Below, in pieces: positions 21,130 to 29,418 of a stretch of 35,533 nt of DNA. The notes beneath the pieces were generated by a model. It made no database searches and had not been told where the DNA came from. It was given only the letters and a program-made list of their open reading frames with translations. The stretch lies in the IMG/VR virus record IMGVR_UViG_3300045738_000960, positions 1-35,533 of that record; one strand, 5' to 3'. This DNA comes from a virus. Position numbers and translations under genes: made by a program. Position 1 is the first letter of the stretch. Every line of letters starts with the position of its first letter.

Positions 21130-21849
21130 TTACAGGCCGATTTGAATGACCTTGAACTTGCGGATTTTGATGGTGTGCGCCACCGCCTCCCCGGAGAGGA
21201 ACTCGATAGAAGGGCGGAGCGCCTCGGTCGGGATGTTGGTGGTCACGATGCCGACCTCCACCCCGTTGATGTAGAAATACACCGAGGTCCCGTCCCAATA
21301 GAACTCGAAATACATGAGGGTATCATCCGCAAAGGTCCCCTCATTGTCTGACTGAGTCTCGGTGGACGCCTTCTCGGTGACGGTGGACACGCCGGTCCCG
21401 CCGTCCAGCTTCTGGTGATAGACCCCATCGGTCATCCCGCCCAGGAGAGCGGTATCGGTGATGCAGAGTCCCACCAAAAGGTCCGATTGAGTGGCCTCAT
21501 CACACTCCAGTTCTATGCCGAAGTAGAGGTCCTGGTCTGAGGTCAGCTCGAAATTCTCATCCGCGAACTGGACCGATATGCCGTCATTATCATTGGCTGC
21601 GGTGACCAGCTCCGCGAGGTAGCCCGCTGTCTTGGAGGCGGACATCTCGGAGGTCCCGGCCCCGGCCTCCACCACGGTGGTGACTGCGCCGTTAGGGTCG
21701 GTCCCGGTGGCCGCCTGGTCCTGGAGGCCAGCGGCCACCGGGTCCAGCTCCCACTTGCGGACGTTGCCTCCGATGGCATCCACCAGCCGATGCTCATGGG
21801 TGTCCCAGAAGGCCATAGCGCCCCGGATTGTCCTTGCTTTTGTGACCAT
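21130..21849 (-). CDS. Capsid-region structural protein with lectin-like fold
   Basis: A 239-residue protein. It opens with a FWDTHEHRLVDAIGGNVRKWELD segment, a pattern I have seen in phage head accessory proteins placed after the capsid gene. Residues 75-235 alternate strands in the way of a concanavalin/LamG-type beta-sandwich (FEFYWDGTSVYFYINGVEVG). This fold often decorates virions and may bind sugars. Its position in the capsid cluster supports a structural role. The exact function is unknown. Confidence 0.65.
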   Translation of the reverse strand: MVTKARTIRGAMAFWDTHEHRLVDAIGGNVRKWELDPVAAGLQDQAATGTDPNGAVTTVVEAGAGTSEMSASKTAGYLAELVTAANDNDGISVQFADENFELTSDQDLYFGIELECDEATQSDLLVGLCITDTALLGGMTDGVYHQKLDGGTGVSTVTEKASTETQSDNEGTFADDTLMYFEFYWDGTSVYFYINGVEVGIVTTNIPTEALRPSIEFLSGEAVAHTIKIRKFKVIQIGL

Positions 21850-21894
21850 GTCTTACCTCGGTGACGGCCTATGGCCGTGGGATGGATTTGTGAT

Positions 21895-21938
21895 GCTCCG
21901 GGGCAGATAGTCGCCAGACCACTGGCCCGCCCCGGAGC
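21895..21938 (-). repeat. Strong nested hairpin between two structural genes
   Basis: GCTCCGGGGC (21895-21904) and GCCCCGGAGC (21929-21938) form a perfect 10-base-pair stem. Inside, GCCAG and CTGGC form a second 5-base-pair hairpin with a four-base loop. No U-run follows. It lies in the gap between the genes at 21963-22436 and 21130-21849 and may stabilise or process the mRNA upstream of it. Confidence 0.75.
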
Positions 21939-21962
21939 CCTTAGAGAATCTCAGGGAGCTGC

Positions 21963-22436
21963 TTAGGGAGCAGCCAGGACCGTATTCTGTAAGTTGGACT
22001 TATGCCTCGGGACCCCGACCATCGAGATGCTGCAATTCATGGCCGAGGCCTCGGAGCCAATCTCCACGGTGAGCCATGGCTCATCGTCGGTCATTTCCGA
22101 ATCCCGGACCTCAATCTCCAGCTGCCGGGCGTCATAGGTGGCGGCGGTCAGGGTCAAGGCCGCCGAGGTGGCCTCGTCCGCTTTCTGGTCCGCCAGCGCC
22201 GATTTGGTGTCCGCCGATGCGGTCCGGTAGCGGAAGGTCAGGGCCGTAGTCTTGGCCCCGTCCGTTGCCCCGGAGAATACCTTGAGGACCGCGTCCCCGG
22301 TGAGGGCGCCCATGGACAGCAGCAGGGCCACCAGGGAGAGACCTCCCATGTGGATGGAATCGCTGTCCACGCCAGCCGCTTGGTCTGCCGGGACCAGGAT
22401 GTCCGCGAGGATGAAATTTTGGCTTAGGTTGTTCAT
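21963..22436 (-). CDS. Probable head decoration or accessory protein
   Basis: A 157-residue protein encoded directly after the major capsid gene. It opens NNLSQNFILADILVPADQAAGVDSD and contains an Ala-rich helix and a beta-rich end. Genes in this position usually encode head decoration or stabilisation proteins, and the Ala/Gly/Asp-rich composition fits. AAGGACC lies upstream of the ATG at 22436; an upstream in-frame extension has no ribosome binding site. Family not certain. Confidence 0.6.
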   Translation of the reverse strand: MNNLSQNFILADILVPADQAAGVDSDSIHMGGLSLVALLLSMGALTGDAVLKVFSGATDGAKTTALTFRYRTASADTKSALADQKADEATSAALTLTAATYDARQLEIEVRDSEMTDDEPWLTVEIGSEASAMNCSISMVGVPRHKSNLQNTVLAAP

Positions 22437-22534
22437 GGTGGGTCCTTTTTGTTTCAGACTTAGGGTGTCGATGGGGGGCGAAGTGGAGGCCACACCCCCC
22501 ATCATTCCGGGCCACAAGGGCCCAGCTCAGTTGC

Positions 22535-24151
22535 TTAGAGCCTGGAGGCCAGCTTGATAAAGGGGCTCTGGGTGGCGGTCCCCTTGAACGGGGTCAAGGC
22601 GGTTTTCCAGAAGCTCTCCCCGTCACACCGGAAGGAGGCCCGGAAGGCCATCTCATCGGTGGCAAAGCGGATGTGCATAGAGGACTGTTGGTCGATGGGC
22701 CCCCGCTCAATGAAGGCGTACTGAGAGAAGTCCGCCAGCATGATGTCCCCGATGGTCCCGAGGGTGGAGGCGTACTCGATGGGGACCACGGGGCGGCCCT
22801 TGATGCTCATTACGCCGGTAGGGCCGTAGGTCACATAGTTGGGCTCAATGCCGGATATCCCGATGATTTTGGCCAGGTCATCCAGGGAGGGCTCTACGTC
22901 CACGTTGATATACCATTTGGCATTGGCCCTGGACCGGGGATGCAGGCGAGCCCACATATCCCGGAGGTTGCCATGGGTGACGGTGCTGGCATCCTGCCCG
23001 GACTCCTTGGACACACTGATGGTGGCCGGGGAGTTAAGGATGCCCCGAGGCTTGCCGACGCCGTCACCCTCGTAGAGGGCGTCCTCAACCTTGAACAGCA
23101 GCTCCTCCGCGAAGGCGGTCCCGAACATCACAGTCATGGCCGCAACGTGCTGGAGCAGCTCGGAGGTGGCGTAGCCGAGGGCCATGAGCTTGCGGAGTTT
23201 CAGCTCCACCTGGCGGAACCTGGGCCGGGTGGCGGTGGGGGCGTTGCCCTCATCGACCCAGAAGCCCTGGACCCCACCGAAGCGGGAGCCGTCTGCCCGG
23301 CTGGTCTCATCGACCGCGTTGAGGGAGATGCTGTCGGCGGGACCCGTCAACGGGAGAGGGGTCACCTCCCCGAAGATGGTCCCGATATCGTGCATCACCT
23401 GGCGGATTTCCCCCGAGTGGTCGGTCTGGACCAGGAATCCACCCTCATCATCCTGCCCGATGCCAGCGCCGAAGGCGGCGGCCAGGACCGGATTGGAGTG
23501 GTCGTAATTGTTGATTAGGGTTTCGCGCATATGCGCGTCCCCCCGGTCGGCGGCCACTACGGCCTGGAGGAACTCACCCAGCTCTCCGAACTCTCCAGCT
23601 CCGCCGTGGGCGGGGCCCACCCTGACGCCGGAGATGTGGGGGGAGTCCGCGCCGGTCCGCGCCGAAGCGCCACCCAGCTCCTCCTCCCGGTATCTCTCGT
23701 AGCGGGCCGCGTTGGTGGCCAGGGTCCCCTGGTCCAGGTCGATGGAGGCCAGCCGGTCCTCAATGGGCCGGAGGCCCACGGTCCGCGCTTCCTCATCCAT
23801 GGGGCGGTCCATGATGGCCCGAGCGTCGGCCCGGAGCTTGCCGCTCTCAATGGTGAGGTCTGCCTGGTTTTGCTTGATTTCCTTGATTTCCATGGAGCCA
23901 CCTCTTAGGCCTGATTTGATTTTGGGGCGGTAGGAGCGGGCCTTGGACCCCTCCTCCTCGGGAGGACCGTCCGAGTCATTGTCTGAGTCCTCATCCTCCT
24001 GGGAGTTATCCCACGCCAGTTGGCACTCATTCCGGCGCTCGGTCTCATCCTCGGTATCGTTCTCCATCTGGCAGCGGTCCAGATACTCATTCTCGGACTC
24101 ACCGTCATTGACTGCGGGAGCTTCAAAGCTGAATGTTTTTATCTTGGCCAT
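22535..24151 (-). CDS. Major capsid protein, HK97 fold, with N-terminal extension
   Basis: A 538-residue protein. Residues from Met87 onward follow the HK97 pattern: a coiled-coil scaffolding (delta) region (about 87-160), then the N-arm, E-loop, P- and A-domains (for example GFWVDEGNAPTATRPRFRQVELKLRKL and ADFSQYAFIERGP near the end). The first 85 residues are an added acidic region with a Cys motif (YLDRCQMENDTEDETERRNECQ), resembling a motif often seen in phage proteases and portals. GAGGAG is just before the ATG at 24151; Met87 (23893) has a weaker site and could start a shorter form. The capsid protease is encoded just upstream. Confidence 0.9.
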   Translation of the reverse strand: MAKIKTFSFEAPAVNDGESENEYLDRCQMENDTEDETERRNECQLAWDNSQEDEDSDNDSDGPPEEEGSKARSYRPKIKSGLRGGSMEIKEIKQNQADLTIESGKLRADARAIMDRPMDEEARTVGLRPIEDRLASIDLDQGTLATNAARYERYREEELGGASARTGADSPHISGVRVGPAHGGAGEFGELGEFLQAVVAADRGDAHMRETLINNYDHSNPVLAAAFGAGIGQDDEGGFLVQTDHSGEIRQVMHDIGTIFGEVTPLPLTGPADSISLNAVDETSRADGSRFGGVQGFWVDEGNAPTATRPRFRQVELKLRKLMALGYATSELLQHVAAMTVMFGTAFAEELLFKVEDALYEGDGVGKPRGILNSPATISVSKESGQDASTVTHGNLRDMWARLHPRSRANAKWYINVDVEPSLDDLAKIIGISGIEPNYVTYGPTGVMSIKGRPVVPIEYASTLGTIGDIMLADFSQYAFIERGPIDQQSSMHIRFATDEMAFRASFRCDGESFWKTALTPFKGTATQSPFIKLASRL

Positions 24152-24171
24152 GGTCTCCTCCTCGGGGCAAT

Positions 24172-24217
24172 AAAAAAGCGCAACTGCCGACCGCAAATCT
24201 GCGGTCTACAGTTACGC
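24172..24217 (-). terminator. Intrinsic terminator or attenuator just upstream of the capsid gene
   Basis: As RNA from the minus strand, 17 positions on each side pair with one mismatch and two G-U wobbles: GCG...AACUG...GACCGC with GCGGUC...CAGUU...CGC, and a six-base loop. Six U residues follow at 24177-24172. Two positions pair only as G-U in minus-strand RNA and not on the plus strand, which supports a structure formed in this RNA. It lies 21 bases before the capsid start codon. Confidence 0.85.
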
Positions 24218-24391
24218 ACTCTAAGGAGGCTTGGCTGTGTCCCCCGGTCCCTCGGGTCTCAAAGGAGCCGTCTGGCGCCGGGGCCTTATGTGTTCTTGAT
24301 TAAGCTACCACACCTCCATCCGGGTGGAGGGATTCTCTACACGATGCCACAGCTCAGGCCCTTTTTCGGCGGGCTAGGCGTGAGCATCTCT
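24218..24391 (-). ncRNA. Candidate structured RNA between protease and capsid genes
   Basis: The stretch between two terminator-like hairpins contains no open frame but several pairings. A long-range helix GCUGUG/CACAGC (24353-24348 with 24239-24234), extended by GGC/GCC, would close a multibranch loop. Inside are hairpins CCTCCA/TGGAGG (24313-24330) and CCCCGG/CCGGGG (24242-24283) with an inner GG-CTC/GAG-CC stem. Together with the terminal hairpin at 24172-24217 this looks like a compact RNA of about 200 bases. Pairings were found by eye; I do not recognise a known RNA family. Confidence 0.45.
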
Positions 24392-24418
24392 AAAAGGGAG
24401 CAGAGCTGTGCCCCTTTT
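24392..24418 (-). terminator. Terminator-like hairpin directly after the protease gene
   Basis: AAAAGGG (24392-24398) and CCCTTTT (24412-24418) form a 7-base-pair stem extended by GCA/TGC after a one-base bulge, with a six-base loop. The minus strand ends in CCCTTTT, so the U-run is part of the stem and the hairpin could act in both directions. It lies four bases past the protease stop codon. Confidence 0.7.
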
Positions 24419-24422
24419 ACGT

Positions 24423-25430
24423 TTAGTGGAGGAGCGTCCGGCGTCGGGAGCTGGGCCCCTGGACCTCAGCTTTGGCGGCGGCCCGTGGGCGGCGCTTGCC
24501 ACCACCGGACAGCCGGGAGATGGTCTGGTCCAGGGTCCCGATGCGGTCCGCCAGCCCGGCGTCCAGGGCGGCCTGGCCCATCTCCAGGCCACCTTTGCCG
24601 AATCCCGACCGGACATCCTTGGCGGAGACTCCCCGGCCTTTGCGGACGGCCTCCACGAACATCCCATAATAGGCCTGGACCTTGCCCTCCAGCATCTCCA
24701 GGGCCTCCTCGGAGAGGGGCTCAAAGGGATTGCCGAGGACCTTTTTCTCACCAGCGCTCACCAGGGTAGTCTTGACCCCCTCCCTCTCCTGGGCCCCGCT
24801 GATGTCCTCATGGGCCACCACCACGCCGATGGACCCGACCTCCCCTCCGGGGGTGACCACTATCTCATCCGCAGCGCTGCCGATGTAGTAGGCGGCGGAG
24901 GCCATCATATCGTTGGCCACGGCCACCACCGGCTTGGTCCCTCGGGCCTGCATGATGGTGTCCCATAGTTCCTGCATCCCGAACACCGAGCCACCGGGAG
25001 AGTCCACATCAATGATGATGGACCCGATTGACTCATCCCGGACGGCGGACTGGAAGGCCCTCCCGAAGTTCTCAGAGGAGGTCCCGCCGCTCATCGCGGT
25101 CATCAAGTTCATGCGGTGGGATAGGACCCCATACAACGGCAGGACCGCCACCGAGGTGGTGGCCGAGGTCTCGGCGTGGGCAGCTGCCCGGACGGCGTAG
25201 GCCTGCCGGGATTCGGCGGCCAGCTCCAGGGCTCCATAGACCGGGGCGTCCCCCTCAAGTCGCTGGCGGACCACCCGGCAGATGGTCAGATAGACCTCCG
25301 GGGTGATGGCCCATGGCTCCCCATAGACGGCCTGCGCCACTCGCCAGAGGGGGGTGGTGTGGGAGTCTCCATCGGCCAGGTATTGGGCCACCACCTCCAG
25401 GTTATCCCGCTGCTCATTATGCTGTGACAT
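24423..25430 (-). CDS. Capsid maturation protease, S49/SppA type
   Basis: A 335-residue serine protease that trims the capsid scaffold region during head assembly. It has the S49 pattern: IDVDSPGGSVFGM (139-151), the catalytic Ser178 in MMASAAYYIGSAADEI, GEVGSIGV (197-203), and the catalytic Lys in the SAGEKKVLGNPFEPL segment (Lys229 or Lys230). The family later has a YGMFVEAVRKGRG helix, also present here. The ATG at 25430 overlaps the portal stop codon by 14 bases. The C-terminus is basic and low in complexity. Confidence 0.92.
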   Translation of the reverse strand: MSQHNEQRDNLEVVAQYLADGDSHTTPLWRVAQAVYGEPWAITPEVYLTICRVVRQRLEGDAPVYGALELAAESRQAYAVRAAAHAETSATTSVAVLPLYGVLSHRMNLMTAMSGGTSSENFGRAFQSAVRDESIGSIIIDVDSPGGSVFGMQELWDTIMQARGTKPVVAVANDMMASAAYYIGSAADEIVVTPGGEVGSIGVVVAHEDISGAQEREGVKTTLVSAGEKKVLGNPFEPLSEEALEMLEGKVQAYYGMFVEAVRKGRGVSAKDVRSGFGKGGLEMGQAALDAGLADRIGTLDQTISRLSGGGKRRPRAAAKAEVQGPSSRRRTLLH

Positions 25431-27354
25431 ATCGCTCCTCTCCCAAGGCCAAGCTGGCCAGCTGGTAGGTCCTATCATCTTGTGACTCATCGAGCTGGTC
25501 CGGGTCCAGGTGGCGGTGGGCCTCGATATACTCATCCGCCGTGTTGCCGTCCAGGTGGAGGGCCCCGGTGATAAATCCCCGGTGGTCCGCCCACCAGGCA
25601 AAGGCCCAAGTTTCATACCCATCCAGGTCCCCATCCGCTCGGGCCATGGCGGAGGTGGCCGCCCGGACCTCCTTGCGGACTATGCGGGCAGCGGCCTCCT
25701 GGACTATCAGGTGGGTCCGGTGGTCCACAGCTCCGGCCCCTCCAGGGGAGCCCTCCTGGTCGGCGTCTGGGTCCTCCTCTTTCTCAGAGCCTCCTCCCCC
25801 GTTGCTTGAATCTTCCAAGAGACTCTCTCCCCCTTCCACAGGGTCAAATCCAAGCTCCTGTCTAGCCTCGTTAATTGTCATAATGTTTCTTGAGGTTAGG
25901 CCCTGTAGTGTAGTGCTGCGCCGCCATTTCTGGAGTGACGCCTGGGAGCCATCGGATGCTATAGCCCTCTCCATGGGTGTGAGGCTCAAAGGCACGAATA
26001 GGGTGTCTCCGCCTTCAACTCGGTCGATACCCTCTCTCTCCCTAATCTCATTGGGCGTTATAGCGCCAAGGTTGAACAACTCTTTGTACATCGCCGTCCG
26101 AGAGGCGGCGTCCTGGGCATCACCATCACCGCCGCCCGCCGCCTCTGTGGGAGGTCGGGGTCCGGTGGAGCCGCCGCTCACGGTGGCCATGTTGAGGGGG
26201 ACCAAGAAGTCATCCAGGCCCTCCACGGTGTTCATGTTCTCCCGGAGGCGGGCCTCGTTACGGCTCATAAACCCGGCCTTGATGGCGCGGTCATACGCTC
26301 CAAATCGTTTGGTGATGTCGGCCCGGAGGAGGTGGTCCAGGAGCAGCTCTGCAAAGAAGTTGTCTTTGGCCAGGATGAGGTCCTTTTGGACTGACTGCTC
26401 CCAGCGCCGAATCCACGGTATGAGGGTGAAGGCGATATATCCGAGGTTGAATTGCTCTATCCCGGTCCCCCAGCTGGTGGACTTCTCGGTGTGCCCGATG
26501 CGGTGGAGCGGGACCCCGAACCATCGGGCCATCTCCTCCACCTGGAATGACCGGGTACCGAGGAATTGGGAGTCCTCATTTGACAGCCCCACTTGCTCCC
26601 ACTTGGTCCCCTTCTCCAGGACCGGGACCGAGTGGGCCCGCCGTAGGCCGGTATTCGCCTGGGCCCAGCTCCGCTCCAATCGCTTGGAGGCGTCATCACT
26701 CAGCTCACCGTCAACATGGAGGACCCCACCGGGAGTCCCGTCCTGGGCGAATACACGGGCCCCATAGCTCTCAGTTGCCATCCCGAGGCCGAAGCTCTCA
26801 CGGGCCAGGTTGACCTTGGACAGCCCCATGATGCCGTCCACGCTAAAGTCCTTGAGGTGGAATATCTCATCCTGGGTAAAGGCCTCACCGTGGCCGTCCT
26901 CCCAGGCATACAGATACTTGAGCCGCCGATTGGGCAGCTGCTCCACTTTCATGCGGGAGGGATTGAGGGGGATGAGCTGGTCCGCGAATCCACGGGGACC
27001 GGCCTGGATGATGTTGTAGGCGTTGCCCCGGAGGAGGACGTGCCCCATCATCATCTCCCGCCATTCATAGCTGGTCTGCCATTGGTTGGGCTGGTCATGG
27101 AGGACGTGATAGAGGGGGTGGCCGGGGGCCCGCTCCTTATTGAGCCCCTGCCGGGAGTAGATGATAAAGGGCATGGCCGCCAGGTCCGCTGCTACGGCGG
27201 CCACGCATCTGTAAACGGTGGAGATTCGGAGGGCGCTATCGGCGTTGATTGAGACCCCGGAGAGGGCCATCTGGCTGGTATCCCCATACCAGAAGTCATC
27301 ATGGGCCGGGGGCCCTTTCGCTTGGACCGGGAGGACCGTATCTAAAAATCCCAT
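25417..27354 (-). CDS. Portal protein, HK97 family
   Basis: A 645-residue portal, the dodecameric ring through which DNA enters the head. The HK97-portal pattern is clear: ALRISTVYRCVAAVAADLAAMPF (crown/wing start), NQWQTSYEWREMMMGHVLLRGNAY, an IPLNPSRMKV turn, DEIFHLKDFS, the long clip and stem region, and EMARWFGVPLHRIG. The ATG at 27354 has GGAGGGG three bases upstream, better than in-frame ATG codons further upstream. The C-terminal 200 residues, beyond the usual portal length, are acidic and Gly-rich with a DGYETWAFAWWADHRGF segment. Confidence 0.93.
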   Translation of the reverse strand: MGFLDTVLPVQAKGPPAHDDFWYGDTSQMALSGVSINADSALRISTVYRCVAAVAADLAAMPFIIYSRQGLNKERAPGHPLYHVLHDQPNQWQTSYEWREMMMGHVLLRGNAYNIIQAGPRGFADQLIPLNPSRMKVEQLPNRRLKYLYAWEDGHGEAFTQDEIFHLKDFSVDGIMGLSKVNLARESFGLGMATESYGARVFAQDGTPGGVLHVDGELSDDASKRLERSWAQANTGLRRAHSVPVLEKGTKWEQVGLSNEDSQFLGTRSFQVEEMARWFGVPLHRIGHTEKSTSWGTGIEQFNLGYIAFTLIPWIRRWEQSVQKDLILAKDNFFAELLLDHLLRADITKRFGAYDRAIKAGFMSRNEARLRENMNTVEGLDDFLVPLNMATVSGGSTGPRPPTEAAGGGDGDAQDAASRTAMYKELFNLGAITPNEIREREGIDRVEGGDTLFVPLSLTPMERAIASDGSQASLQKWRRSTTLQGLTSRNIMTINEARQELGFDPVEGGESLLEDSSNGGGGSEKEEDPDADQEGSPGGAGAVDHRTHLIVQEAAARIVRKEVRAATSAMARADGDLDGYETWAFAWWADHRGFITGALHLDGNTADEYIEAHRHLDPDQLDESQDDRTYQLASLALGEERYVTA

Positions 27355-27514
27355 TGACCCCTCCATGCGCCACATAGAGCAGGATGGTCCCGCTCACCAC
27401 GGGGGAGCTGGGCCACCAGATGACCCAGAGCCCAAATGCCAGGAGGCCGAGCCCTATGAGCCCGGTGGCCTCCCGCTTGCCGATTGCCGTTTGATTCTTC
27501 AACAATTCTAACAA
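27299..27514 (-). CDS. Small two-helix membrane protein between terminase and portal
   Basis: A 71-residue frame starting at TTG 27514, with AGGAG five bases upstream. It has two hydrophobic segments, about residues 18-35 (TGLIGLGLLAFGLWVIWW) and 40-57 (VVSGTILLYVAHGGVNGI). It fills the gap between the large terminase and the portal, and its end overlaps the portal start by 56 bases. Function unknown; a membrane role in packaging or superinfection control is possible. Confidence 0.5.
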   Translation of the reverse strand: MLELLKNQTAIGKREATGLIGLGLLAFGLWVIWWPSSPVVSGTILLYVAHGGVNGIFRYGPPGPSERAPGP

Positions 27515-27535
27515 AGCATCTCCTGGTCCTGGGAT

Positions 27536-29170
27536 TCACCCACCCAGGACTCTCAATTCGTGTGTCTCATAGAATGATGGACCGTGGCCCGAGTCCTCCG
27601 CCCCGGAGGCCACCGCATCGGTCCGAGCCTCCCAGCTGAGGACCGCCGCCATGGCCGCGTCAATCTTGAATGGGGAGTCCTCCCGCTCCTTGCGGATGAG
27701 GTAATATGGCTTGCCCTCCGCATCCCGCTGGGGGAGGTCATGCCGGTGGGCGTTGCCGACATGGCGGGCCAGGGTGGAGTCATTGTCATGGGTGAGGTCC
27801 CCGGCTCTCATGGCGGTCTGGAATCCCTCCAGTGCCACCGTCATCTGCTGCCGCCGTTGGGTATGCCACTCCACCACCCGGTCCCCCCAGCGCCCGGACC
27901 AGGTGGCCACCCAGCTCTGCCAGAAGGGTGGGTCCGCGTAGAGCCGCCACACATCGAAGCGCTCAAAAAGGGCCTGCATGGTCTCATCCACCTCAGGCTC
28001 TGGGACCTTCCAGTCATCCCCAGCTGGGCCATACGGCTGCTCCCAGACCCCGGCCAAGGCCTGGAATCCGGTGGCCACCTCGGTGACCACGATGGCGGAG
28101 GAGTCCCGGAATAGAGCGCCATCGAAACCGAGAGTCACCAGGGCCCCGTCCGGGATGGTGTAGGCCGTGTCCGCCTGCTCCGCCCAGACCAGGGGGTCAA
28201 AGGCCCGAGCGGAGCCCTGAACCAGCCGATTGCACCAGACCCGCTCCAGGTAGATGCGGTCCGCCGTAGGGTCCCTCCACAGCTCCACCACCGCCTCAAC
28301 GTCCCGCCAGCCAGCGGTGGGGCCGGAGGCCTCAATGACGGCGGCCCGGAATCCCTCCTCGGTAGAGAGGTCATGCTCATCCCCGGCCTGCCGGTGGAAG
28401 TAGAATAGGCGGGAGTCCTGGACCCGTCCCTCATCCACCGCCTTGGCGTACTCATAGAGGTCCTCCGCCACCGACCCGGCGCCGGGCTCCGGGGCGGTGG
28501 TGACCTCAAAGGTCCACGGGTCCGCCGCCAGCAGCTTGGGGATGTTGTTGAGCATGGTCTGGTGGGCCTTCTTGAGCCGGGGCAGGGTCCAGTGGTGAGT
28601 CTCATCAAACACCTGGAAAGTGGTCCGGGCCCCGTCCCTGGCGTTGGGGGCGCCAGCCATCGGGACCGCCCTGCCGTTGCCCCGCCTCCGGGTGATGCGC
28701 TCCAGGGTGACATCGAAGTCCTGGGCCAGGGGCCCCCCCTGGATGATGGCCATCATGGTCCCGTAGGCCAGCTCCTCGGACTGCTCCTCGGTGTAGGCCA
28801 CCAGCGGGATGTAGGGGTCCTTGACCGGGCGGCCCCATGGGGTCCCATCGGGCATCCACCCATCAAAGCGGACCGGGGCGTCACCCAGCTCGGCGCATGA
28901 GAGGATGGACGCAAACTCAGTTTTGGCCTGGCCCTTGGACACCGAGAGACCGGCCCGCTTGAAGCGCCGCCGCCCCTCCTGGATGTGGCCCGGAGGGAAC
29001 ACCTCATATAGGGCCCAGACCAGGGCCCGCTTCTCATCGTCCAGGACATAGGGCAGGCCCCGGAGGTCCCCAGGACCGAACACACACAAGGACTCAATCC
29101 AATCACAGATGGCTCCACCGAGGGACGGCCAGGGCTCGGCATCTGGTGAGGGGACCACCAGCTGGCTCAT
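27536..29170 (-). CDS. terL: Terminase large subunit
   Basis: A 544-residue packaging motor. The ATPase domain has a divergent Walker A (SKGQAKTE, 78-85) with Ala where Gly is usual before Lys, and Walker B FQVFDE (185-190) followed by THHW. The nuclease domain has the acidic residues expected for metal binding: GFDGALFRDSSAIV (Asp350, Asp356), YADPPFW (Asp413) and FKIDAAMA (Asp504). The overall pattern, including the WEQPYG turn and the HDNDSTLARHVGNA segment, resembles terminases of actinobacterial phages. The ATG overlaps the preceding stop as ATGA, and GGAGGTGA lies upstream. Confidence 0.95.
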   Translation of the reverse strand: MSQLVVPSPDAEPWPSLGGAICDWIESLCVFGPGDLRGLPYVLDDEKRALVWALYEVFPPGHIQEGRRRFKRAGLSVSKGQAKTEFASILSCAELGDAPVRFDGWMPDGTPWGRPVKDPYIPLVAYTEEQSEELAYGTMMAIIQGGPLAQDFDVTLERITRRRGNGRAVPMAGAPNARDGARTTFQVFDETHHWTLPRLKKAHQTMLNNIPKLLAADPWTFEVTTAPEPGAGSVAEDLYEYAKAVDEGRVQDSRLFYFHRQAGDEHDLSTEEGFRAAVIEASGPTAGWRDVEAVVELWRDPTADRIYLERVWCNRLVQGSARAFDPLVWAEQADTAYTIPDGALVTLGFDGALFRDSSAIVVTEVATGFQALAGVWEQPYGPAGDDWKVPEPEVDETMQALFERFDVWRLYADPPFWQSWVATWSGRWGDRVVEWHTQRRQQMTVALEGFQTAMRAGDLTHDNDSTLARHVGNAHRHDLPQRDAEGKPYYLIRKEREDSPFKIDAAMAAVLSWEARTDAVASGAEDSGHGPSFYETHELRVLGG

Positions 29171-29418
29171 GCCCTCACCTCCTCGGGACCGGGCGGGATG
29201 ATGGGAGGGTTGGGGTAGAAGTCCTGGTCCTCTGTAACCTTGGCCTGGTGCATCTCCTTGAAGCTCAGATACATGGGGACCCCTGGATTGTCCAGGAGCT
29301 GGGCGGTCTCCTTGAGCATTGTGTCCCAGCCGGGGCGCTCCACCGCCAGGTGGGCCAGGGCCATGATGGTGGACTGGCGCTGGGATTCGTCAAAGGTGAT
29401 GGTGTGGGTGGTGGTCAT
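29167..29418 (-). CDS. Small gene coupled between the terminase subunits
   Basis: An 83-residue protein with a helical, charged N-terminus (FDESQRQSTIMALAHLAVERPGW) and a Pro-rich end (PNPPIIPPGPEE). It is joined to both neighbours by ATGA overlaps: with the small terminase stop upstream and with the large terminase start downstream. This tight coupling makes it a certain gene, but its function is unknown. It may be a packaging cofactor. Confidence 0.75.
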   Translation of the reverse strand: MTTTHTITFDESQRQSTIMALAHLAVERPGWDTMLKETAQLLDNPGVPMYLSFKEMHQAKVTEDQDFYPNPPIIPPGPEEVRA

